The notes under the pieces are model-generated. The model had not been told where the DNA came from. It made no database searches and saw only the letters and a program-made list of their open reading frames with translations. A stretch of DNA of 64,000 bases. Origin: Mytilus edulis (Eukaryota > Mollusca > Bivalvia > Mytilida > Mytilidae). The translations under genes and the position numbers were made by a program. Positions 22,025 through 31,229 of the stretch are shown here, piece after piece; position 1 is the stretch's first letter, and the number at the start of each line of letters is the position of its first letter. Where the stretch lies: assembly GCF_963676685.1 (NCBI RefSeq), contig NC_092351.1, positions 41,840,733 to 41,904,732 of the forward strand, in the 5' to 3' direction.

Positions 22025-23426
22025 ATAATTAGTCAGAAAGAAGTAAAACAAATTGTTGTGTTTTATCGTAGATAACAGTGATGATTATATCATAAGCTGA
22101 TAAGAGTATACTTGTTTATTAAAGTACAATATACACACACAATGATTAATTTTGCAATACATTAATATATATATAATATAATTGTATATTTCCGTAAAAG
22201 TCAAAGTTAATATATTTAATTTATTTATTTATTTTTAATTCATGATTGTGTATTTCCGTAAAAGTCAGTTACATTTAATTTTTTATTTTTTTTATTTTTT
22301 TTTTTAATTCATTTCATTCATGTTCTATTTATTTACTATTTTACTGAGAGGTTTTTAATAAAACAACAAGATAACTTCATTTTATCCTTTGCAATCTGTT
22401 TATATAACCTCTTTAAAATATATTCTTTTTATCACATACCATTTATTTTTTTAATTACTTATTTTAAATTTTTTTTTTTTAAGATGTGAAATATCCGGAT
22501 TTTTTTTAACATTTTATTATGTTTTTTTTTAATTTGTATTTATTAAATAGATATATATTTGTATATATAGTGTCTCATAAGCCTTTCTAGGCTGGGTATT
22601 TGTCTTATTTTATTATTGTGCAATGTATATTATATAATCTGTATAAAAAATCTGTAGACAAGTATGTGACACTTTAATAAAATAAATTATTATATTATTT
22701 ATTATTATAAAAAAAGAGTGATGTAATGACATGGGCCATTGGGAAAGTAACGCCCATAAAACCTAACAGAAAACTGAAGCTGGTGAACTGTAGTTTAATA
22801 TTGACAGACACACACGCTTATCCGATGATTATGAATTCCTTACTGTCAGTATTAATTATAAGCCAATTAAACTATAGTTATAATGTATCATGTAAACATA
22901 ACAACGGAATTGCTTGATGCAAAGCGTTGATTACAAATGTGTTGCTCGATATCCGAAAAATTACCTGTGGTGTCATCTAAATATACTTTTGTATAAATCT
23001 ATTATTAGTTTCCAATATATGCGTCATGTTGCTCTTGGTTGTTGTTTATTATAACTGCCACGATATTCCGCAAACCGTGGACGTAAAATGAATTAAAGTT
23101 TAGTCATTCGATGATTATTTAGAACTGAAGGATTATCATTTATTCTACAAATCTTTTAAGAGAGTTATCACTGTTATTGTAACGGTAAGAACTCCTTCAA
23201 TGTTGCAAGGAAATAATTGCATACAAAACTTTGTTATGTTTGTCCCCCCCTTTTTTTTTAAAGTAAATATGGTTTTTCTTTTACCCAAGCATACTAGGGA
23301 TTTCAATAATACATGAAACATAAATCGGCGTGTGTTAACAAAATTTGGCATTGTATATTTGTTTACCTATACATAGCTTTACCTAGGTAAAAGCAATAAT
23401 GATGATATCAGGATACACAAAAGATT
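22025..23426. other. T-rich intergenic DNA
   Basis: About 22190-22560 is very T-rich. It contains a short direct duplication of 'ATTTCCGTAAAAGTCA' (22188 and 22253). No gene was seen in the rest. Confidence 0.5.
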
Positions 23427-24600
23427 AAGGTTCATATGGACCATTTGGTTTAAATGGCTGCATTTTCACCTCAAAATTTACTCTGAGTGCAGACAAACCT
23501 GAAAATCTGGAAAAGTTTGAAGGCATAGCGCATGCTAATTTTGAATGGAATTCAGATGTATTGTATGAATAAGAAAATTCATAACTTAAGGTTCATCATA
23601 ACAAACGGACAAATATGGCCGTATTTACATGCCAAAAAATACTCTGCGTACAGACTTACCTGTGAAGTTGGAAAAGTTTTCATGCCTGGCATCCACTAGA
23701 TATAATAAAGTTCAATGCATTTTGTGAAAGAGAAAGATAAAATCTCTTTTAAATTTTGATGGGCATTTTGTTTCCTTCATGCAAAAGGTGTGAAAATTAA
23801 CTAAGTTGTGGTACAACTATGAGATGTTCCCTCAGGTAAAAAAACTTGTTTGTATTGTTTTGATTGTCCTTAATTGACATGGACATCAGGTATCTTCCAA
23901 TCTATAGTTGAGTTAAAGAGTTTATCTGAGTCAGTGAGTCAGTGAGTGGACAGTTTCAAAGTAATTCAGGTGTTTGTTTATTTTTACACCTTCTGCAAGA
24001 AGGAAAAAAATTCCCATCAAAAACAAAGAAAGATTTTATCTTTCTTAAACCTTAAATGCATACAACTTTAATATATCTAGGGGATGCTAGGCGTTAAAAC
24101 TTTCCAAACAGAACAGGTAAGTCTGTACACAGAGTAGTTTTTGAGGTGAAAATACGGCAATATTTGTCCATTTGTTATGATGAATCTTAACTGGATTTTG
24201 CAGTGCATTTGGGGGCTCTGCAGAAGATGAAAAAATTAACAAACAGTTAATTTCTCTTGATATGGTCCACTCAGGTACACAATTTTAATCACCAATTATT
24301 GTCCTTTATTATTCCTGCCAATCAATACAGATCACTTTAATTATTACATGTTAGAAAGTTCTCAAACATCTTTACCAACTTAGTTTATTTTGGCACCTTC
24401 TGGAGGAATGAAAAAAGTTTACTGCAAATTCCTGTTAAATTTTTCATTTTTCTTAAACATAAAACATATTCAAAATTTATTTATTTAAGGCATGCTATCC
24501 CGTTAAACTTTTACAGATGTAAATGTTTGTTTGTACTCAGAGTAAATTTGAGGTGAAATTACGGCCATTTTAGCCAAAGGGTCAGTATGAAAATTAATGA
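23427..24600. mobile_element. Long fold-back (inverted) element
   Basis: The outer parts pair: 'AATTTACTCTGAGTGCAGAC' (left) with 'TACTCAGAGTAAATTTGAGG' (right, about 24535-24555). An inner layer pairs 'GTACAGACTTACCTG' and 'GGCATCCACTAGATATA' (23650-23705) with 'TATATCTAGGGGATGC' and 'AGGTAAGTCTGTAC' (24072-24130). A partial copy lies at about 30578-30690. No coding sequence was seen; it is probably a palindromic MITE, possibly two nested copies. Confidence 0.55.
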
Positions 24601-24881
24601 AAATGATTACAAATGAGTACACATTGCACGTGATCATTTTGAACAATATTCATCGCTTAATGAAATCATTACGTACGAAGGTCTTACATATTTATATACA
24701 CATCAAAACTTATCATGTTTTATTTATAGGTTAGACAATACTTGGTCATGTTTTATGAAGATTTAAGCCCAAGGCGAACCATGTACTATGAAAATTAGAG
24801 GGTGAAAAACTGACTTTTCATTGGACGAGAAGGGTTGAGTATGTTCTAATCGTCAACACAATGGATATAATAATCAATATT

Positions 24882-24910
<29 letters not shown>
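24601..24910. other. AT-rich spacer with CA/TA microsatellite
   Basis: (CA)n then (TA)n run at about 24882-24912, directly at the edge of the next transposon. No gene was seen. Confidence 0.6.
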
Positions 24911-24912
<2 letters not shown>

Positions 24913-24913
<1 letters not shown>

Positions 24914-26334
24914 GTTACAGTAAATTTGTATAATCAGTGATTATGTAGAATCGAATCCCTGAAACTTTCAGGGATTATGAAGAATCACTGGCCAGTTTAG
25001 GGATTATATATAATCACTAAAATTATCAGGGATTATGTATAATCACTAGAAAAAAAGTCAGGGATTATACATAATAACTGAAATGAAGAAATAGTTTTAA
25101 TTTATAAAGAAAATGAATAAAAGTCAAATAGTTTTAATTTATAAAGAAAATGAATAAAAGTCAAATAATTTATGCTATAAATGATCATAATAACACAACA
25201 TTACACTGTATAAACATAAACTGGAAAATGTTAAGCACAAAATATCAAAATGATAACCCAATTTTTTTTAAATGTTAGGCACAATATATTAAAATGTTAA
25301 ACATAATATATTAAAATAAATGCCTCTCATCTGTTATAACCACAATATCCACAATTTAGAAAAAATTTTCATTCACATATCGAATCAGATTTTATGACCC
25401 GCTTAAGAGAAATAAAGTGTTCAGTAAAACATCTGTAGGTACCCCCCAAAAAGGGAATTAGCAACACCAATGTGGTTCGAGCAAGAAACCATGTTTTTGG
25501 CCAGGCGATACCCTTTTCAGACTTTTGGTGAACAATTATCATTAAAGTTTTTTGGTATCCCCTTTCCTTTTTTACCCTGTGGAATCATGCTAAGAGAATA
25601 TTACACCAAATGCCAGCATCCTCTAAACTTTTGTTCTAATTGTCAATCCTTAGTTTTTCTATACATTTAGATGCGTAAGTTCTCTCTGTTTAAATTTCTT
25701 GTTCATTTGAACAAAAACAAAACAAAACAAAAAAAAAATAAAAAAACCAGTTGTTCCATAATCGTCTTCACCATTTGTTTTCCATGTACCACAAATAACA
25801 TGCTCTGTGGATTTACAAATAGAACATGAATATCCATTGGACTCTGGCTTTTAATAAACAAACAATACATGTAAAGTTATCGCTTTAAAGTGAATCTTGA
25901 TAATATTAATTTTGAAAGTGTTCAACTTTATCTCTAAACCTTCAGTTGGTTGTATCTTTAAGATCATCCTCTGTGTTAAAAAGCAAAATTATTTCCTCTA
26001 CAAGGAATATGAAAGTATGATTTACTTGTGTCTAATCCATTTTGCTTTAATTCAGAAAATATAATATGTTTAAACTAAACTATGAAAGTAAAAAATGTTG
26101 ATTAGTCTATATGTATTATTCTTTTTTATCAAACAAAGGATCCTTAAATTATTCATAATCCCTGAAAAAAATATTAGGGAATTTGTAGAATAATTATTAA
26201 AATGTTCAGTGATTATTTAAAATCACTGGTCATTTTCAGGGATTATATATAATTACTAATGATTTTAGTGATTCTACATATTCCCTGAAAAATCAGGGAT
26301 TCTACATAATCCCTGATTTTACAAATTCACTGCA
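24913..26334. mobile_element. TIR transposon with subterminal 'GGGATTAT' repeats
   Basis: The ends are inverted: 'CAGTAAATTTGTATAATCAG' at the left and 'CTGATTTTACAAATTCACTG' at the right. Within about 180 bases of each end, variants of 'CAGGGATTAT..ATAATCACT' recur at least five times, resembling arrays of transposase-binding sites. The interior (about 25100-26140) contains a 38-bp direct duplication at 25093-25168 and no transposase. Flanking (TA)n on both sides hides the target duplication. Superfamily unknown. Confidence 0.65.
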
Positions 26335-26359
26335 AATTTTTGTTTATATATATATATAT

Positions 26360-26720
26360 AACATCTTCATGCCTTATATATCATGTACTGCAGTACGCCG
26401 CTAGATTAAAACTGACGTGGAAAGGTAACACACGGCCAGCGAAAGCTCTTTTTTGAGAGCCCAGGTGGTCGTGTGGTCTAGCGGGACGGCTGCAGTGCAG
26501 GCGATTTGGTGTCACGATATCACAGTAGCATGGGTTCGAATCCCGGCGAGGGAAGAACCAAAAATTTGCGAAAGCAAATTTACAGATCTAACATTGTTGG
26601 GTTGATGTTTACACGAGTTGTATATACATTATGTACACAGCCATGCATCACCATCATTGATGGCGATCCGATGGATACATCTGTTGTAGGGTTGTCACTG
26701 ACTCAGACGTACTTATAAAT
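26360..26720 (+). mobile_element. tRNA-headed SINE, copy 1
   Basis: A leader (26360-26460) is followed by a tRNA-like part at about 26463-26560. Its A-box region is 'TGGTCTAGCGGGACGG' and its B box 'GGGTTCGAATCCC' is perfect with T-arm pairing. A long segment between them recalls a class II (Leu/Ser-like) tRNA. The body then has the hairpin 'TTTGCGAAAGCAAA' and a conserved block ('GTTGGGTTGATGTTTACACG', 'GATGGCGATCCGATGGATAC'). Molluscs have tRNA-related SINE families with conserved central domains, for example RUDI; I cannot confirm which this is. Confidence 0.72.
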
Positions 26721-26799
26721 ATAATTATTTTCTGTGACTGTATCTAACATTCATTTGTAGGATCCTTTACTATAGATAATTTAGCTGATCTGTAACAAT

Positions 26800-27080
26800 A
26801 ACATCTTCATGCCTTATATATCATGTACTGCAGTACGCCGCGAGATTAAAACTGACGTGGCAAGGTAACACACGGCCAGCGAAAGCTCTTTTTTTAGAGA
26901 GCTAAGGTGGTCGTGTGGTCTAGCGGGACGGCTGCAGTGCAGGCGATTTGGTGTCACGATATCACAGTAGCATGGGTTTGAATCCCGGCAAGGGAAGAAC
27001 CAAAAATTTGCGAAAGCAAATTTACAGATCTAACATTGTTGGGTTGATGTTTAGACGAGTTATATATATATATATAAATG
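26800..27080 (+). mobile_element. tRNA-headed SINE, copy 2, cut by Penelope-like element
   Basis: Same order as copy 1, starting 440 bp downstream and including the same leader, so the two copies form a direct tandem. It stops after 'TTGATGTTTAGACGAGTT' in a (TA)n run where the Penelope-like arm begins. The rest of the body is not found after 29750, so the insertion or a deletion removed it. Confidence 0.7.
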
Positions 27081-29750
27081 TATATCAGTCTAAAAATTTG
27101 CACAACGGTACTGATATAAGATGTTATAATACGAAAATGTTGTTATTAAATCGTGTTGACAAATATTTCGGCTCAACAAATGGCCTTCTTCAAGTGTCAC
27201 AAGTTTTAACAATACTGATACATAATGTATAAGGTGTAAAAATAGATCAGTAATAATACAGGTAAGTTTTGGTCGATTGATTTTAATCCAAAATCCTGAA
27301 TATAATAATATAAACCCTATAAATCAATATACGTGACTGTGTATATTAACAATAAAATGAGTGAAAAACAAAACTGTTAGAATTTTTTATTTATGCCGTT
27401 TGGATGATGTACATTAAGTTCCTTTATCCAAAAGCTTTCCCGAACCTGTCGCTGGGCATCACTCCAGTGAATGTTCTGTTCAATTACTAGAATTTTCATG
27501 CGGTTAAAGTCATCAGGTTTTTGACCCGACTGTCTGAAGTGCTGAGAAACTGGGAGAAGTGGCTTTTTTATAACAATAAACCTTTTGACAATCTCACCAA
27601 TGAAGAACGGACTGCACTGAAAAACTTACGATCTAACAACAATATCGTCATTAAACCCGCAGAAAAAGGCAGTGCAGTGGTTGTCATGGATAAATCTGCC
27701 TATATTCAAGAGGCTGAACGACAGCTTGGCGATGCTAGTTTCTACCAAAAACTAGACTCTGTTCCTACAACATCTTTTAGCAGAGAAATTACTGATAGTT
27801 TGGTAGAAATGCATGACGATGGTTTCATCGATGACAAAACTCTTGAATATTTGAAACCAGATAATCCAAAACCGGGCAGATTTGATCTTTTACCTAAAAT
27901 TCATAAGGCAAATAACCCAGGAAGACCTATAGTTTCAGCGAACGGTCATCCGACGGAAAAAATATCGGAATTTGTTGACTTCCATCTTCGTCAACATGTT
28001 GAAGACTTACCATCTCACATCAAAGATACAACCGATTATCTTAGAAAAATGCAGGCCTTAAATCCACTCCCCTCCGACACGACTCTTGTTTCCATGGATG
28101 TCACCTCCCTCTACACTAATATCCCACATGCAGATGGCATCGATGCATGTAAAGAAGTTTGGAATTCCAGACCAGTGAAATATCCACCTACTGAATACCT
28201 GGTCAAAATGCTCACGCTGGTACTTTAAGAAAAACAACTTCACTTTTGATGGAGATCATTATTTGCAAGTAAATGGAACTGCCATGGGCACCAAAATGGC
28301 TCCGTCATATGCCAACATATTTATGGGCAAATTAGAGAAACAACTCCTTGAAACTTCCATCGAAAAACCGCTTTCCTGGTTTAGATTTATAGATGATGTG
28401 GATATGAAATGGAATAAAAGCGACAAGGATTTAGATACTTTTATCACTCATGCCAACAACATACATCCAAGTATCAAATTTACTCATGAGAAGTCTAAAT
28501 CCAAAATCGCCTTCCTCGATACTTCAAGTTCGCTCAAAGAGGGCATCATATCTACAGATTTATATTCTAAACCTACTGACACTCATCAATATTTGTCCCC
28601 TAAAAGTTGCCATCCTGCTCATCTTACCAAGAGCATCCCATACAGTGAGGCACTTAGAGTCAAGCGAATATGTTCCAACACAGAAACAACTAAAAGACAA
28701 CTTCGGCAACTTGAAACTCGCTTGAAGAAAAGGGGCTACAAACACAGAAATATCAAAAAAAAGCTTTCAGAAAGCGGAGTCAATTCCGAGGAGTGAACTA
28801 TTGGAATACAAAGTTAAAAAGAAAAATAAAAGGACTCCATGTGTTCTAACTTACCACTTATTTTTCAAAAACAGCTTTGGTGTCATTCGTGAACATTGGA
28901 AATCAGTTGAAAAGAATTCCAAACTTTCCAAGATTTTTCCCGAGCCTCCAATAATAGCTTTTAGGCAACCTAATAGTCTGCGGAACCTGCTGGTGCGGGC
29001 TGAAGTGTCTGATAATAGAAGTACTTCTGGAGAATGTCGTTCGTGTGAAGAAAAACGCTGCAAATGCTGTCTACAGATGCAGCACTCATCAAAATTTTAC
29101 AGTAAGGCAACCGAAAATAACTATAAGATATTTTGCAATGTTACCTGCAAAAGTATGAATGTTATTTACACACTAGAATGTTCGGTTTGTGGCCTCCAAT
29201 ATGTTGGTGAGTCAAAGCAGCCTTTCCACAAACGCCTAAATGGCCATATGAGTGATATCTCTAAAAAGCCACTTCTCCCAGTTTCTCAGCACTTCAGACA
29301 GTCGGGTCAAAAACCTGATGACTTTAACCGCATGAAAATTCTAGTAATTGAACAGAACATTCACTGGAGTGATGCCCAGCGACAGGTTCGGGAAAGCTTT
29401 TGGATAAAGGAACTTAATGTACATCATCCAAACGGCATAAATAAAAAATTCTAACATTTTTGTTTTTCACTCATTTTATTGTTAATATACACAGTCACGT
29501 ATATTGATTTATAGGGTTTATATTATTATATTCAGGATTTTGGATTAAAATCAATCGACCAAAACTTACCTGTATTATTACTGATCTATTTTTACACCTT
29601 ATACATTATGTATCAGTACTGTTAAAACTTGTGACACTTGAAGAAGGCCATTTGTTGAGCCGAAATATTTGTCAACACGATTTAATAACAAAATTTTCGT
29701 ATTATAACATCTTATATCAGTACCGTTGTGCAAATTTTTAAACTGATATA
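27081..29750 (+). mobile_element. Penelope-like element with inverted 488-bp arms
   Basis: Boundaries are set by two inverted arms, 27081-27568 and 29263-29750. They share for example 'AAATTTGCACAACGGTACTG' and 'GTTTTTGACCCGACTGTCTG' in reverse complement. Between them lie the reverse-transcriptase core and a GIY-YIG endonuclease. Penelope-like elements typically copy themselves by GIY-YIG-nicked priming and often carry long, complex terminal repeats in direct or inverted orientation. Here the left arm is an inverted copy of the 3' end, including part of the endonuclease coding sequence. The element is 5'-truncated relative to family members and frameshifted. Confidence 0.85.
27569..29454 (+). 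pseudogene. Penelope-like RT and GIY-YIG polyprotein, two frameshifts
   Basis: About 27569-28226 encodes '[19 protein letters not shown]', '[15 protein letters not shown]' and motif A '[14 protein letters not shown]'. One extra T near 28226 shifts the frame. 28232-28796 carries motif B 'NGTAMGTKMAPSYANIFM', the catalytic box FIDD (28387-28398, in place of the usual Y/F-x-DD) and 'KSKIAFLDTSSSLKEG'. A second break near 28797 leads to 28801-29454 with cysteine pairs 'CRSCEEKRCKCC', the GIY-YIG core 'VIYTLECSVCGLQYVGE', and its Arg ('HKRLNGH'), Glu ('RESFWI') and Asn ('GINKK'). All catalytic residues seem present; only the frameshifts disable it, so it is fairly young. Confidence 0.85.
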
Positions 29751-29899
29751 ATTTTTCCTTATCTGCATAGTATCGCCTATTCTAGACGATCCGGTACGTA
29801 GTAAATTTGCTGGTTGGTCCTTTCTATAGACTTTTATATAAATGTATATATATCTATGCAAACAAGATTTACTGGCTATTAACAATATAGATAAGTTAA
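29751..29899. other. Spacer after Penelope-like element
   Basis: AT-rich; no gene. The TTAA at 29896-29899 is the left target copy for the next element. Confidence 0.5.
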
Positions 29900-30572
29900 A
29901 GGGACACTAACTGTCAAATTCTCATAGTTGATTTATAACAATGAAACACATTTTTTTCAAATTATAAAAAGTGTGAAATAAACAACTTACAGGGAATGGG
30001 TTCAATAACATTTAGCTTTGTTTCATGTGTATTTTAGTATAGACACAATCTATATAACTTTCTAGTTGACCTCTAAAGACCTCCGATGGTCAAATAAGCA
30101 ATATAAACATAAATACAGATATCAGTGAATTTGGAACTCGTGCAATTGGATTTTTTTTAGGTCTGTTTTTTTGTTTTTTGTTTTATAGATTTTAAAAACA
30201 TGTATGTAAATCATCGGTTTTACCTGAATAAGAATTACTTTTTGTGGATCGAACCAGTCAATCAAATGACTTACATTTGTTTCACTTTCAATGTTGACAT
30301 TCTTTTCCTTTAAATAACTTCGCACGCACAATTCATGCGTTATCTACACCTAGCGAAGGGGTTAAATTGATGTTCACATGAATACGGTTTCGATGAGGTC
30401 GAATTATTCACTTGCAAGTGGATAACTCATTATTAATGTTTCTAAGCTTATCTTGAAAAAATTGAACCATTTTGGTTACTAAAAGCGAACTATTATTTCC
30501 CTTATTCACTTTCATTAATTATTGAACATAAAACTTTTATTCTAGATTTTAGATCTCGTAGTTAGTATCCCA
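29900..30572. mobile_element. TIR element flanked by TTAA
   Basis: The ends 'AGGGACACTAACTGTCAAAT' and 'GATCTCGTAGTTAGTATCCC' plus A are inverted copies. TTAA stands immediately outside on both sides (29896-29899 and 30573-30576). TTAA target duplication is the hallmark of piggyBac and Kolobok superfamilies; with no transposase inside it is a non-autonomous member of one of them. Confidence 0.65.
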
Positions 30573-31191
30573 TTAAGATTCATAATAACAAATGGACAAA
30601 CATGAGTGTATTTGCACTTCAAAAACTGTTCTGGGTAGGGACAAATCTGTGCAGTTTGAAATGTTTTAAGATCTGCCCTTATACAAATTTAAACGGAAGC
30701 TCCGCCCGATCAGTTGAAATAACTATGGTAATAACAAATAGCTCGTTATATTTTCGAATGACTAATAAAAAGCATTATTAAAAATTACTACTTGATCCTT
30801 TTGGAAAACTTCCTCTTCAATCCTGGATTGTTGACTTATCGACGCATACTATATAAACAGACTTAATAAGTTTGATGAGTCTTATGTAGACGATTTGCGA
30901 GTCTTGCGTATCAAATTATAATCCTGGTACCTTTGATAACCATTGACCCATACTTAGCAATTCATCTTCCGGTTTGATGATGAAACAAGGAAAACCCTAG
31001 TTTCTTTAGTGTAAAATTAGCAAACACGACCCAACTAATTGGTTATCGCTACTCACACACGAAAACAGATTTGATATTGTGACTCACAGCTGATATTTAC
31101 GATAGTATTATGCAGATGACCTGACTATCGCTAATTAAGATGCCTATAAACACAAAATATTTTTATATACTACTTGGGTTTTTTTTTACAG
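30573..31191. other. Upstream region of the receptor gene
   Basis: 30578-30690 is a partial copy of the fold-back element at 23427-24600. About 30880-30955 is a fragment of the 'TGATGAGTCTTATGTAGACG' dispersed repeat. No clear TATA box was seen. Because exon 31192 starts after a good acceptor (T run, then ACAG), the true transcription start and a non-coding first exon probably lie further left. Confidence 0.45.
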
Positions 31192-31229
31192 ATATGATGT
31201 TACTACCATTGAAGTTAAACATTATAATG
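31192..31229 (+). CDS. Receptor exon 1, signal peptide start
   Basis: Follows a long T run and ACAG, and ends at a GTAAGA donor in phase 0. The ATG at 31194 (or 31197) gives MMLLPLKLNIIM, which continues into exon 2 as ICFYGVIHG. Together they make a hydrophobic leader. The two leading non-coding bases suggest that an upstream untranslated exon exists. Confidence 0.6.

Noticed and set aside
26463-26560. True tRNA gene
   Set aside because: The B box and T arm are good, but acceptor-stem ends do not pair well, the A box is imperfect and the same head recurs with the same downstream body at 26900, so it is a SINE promoter.
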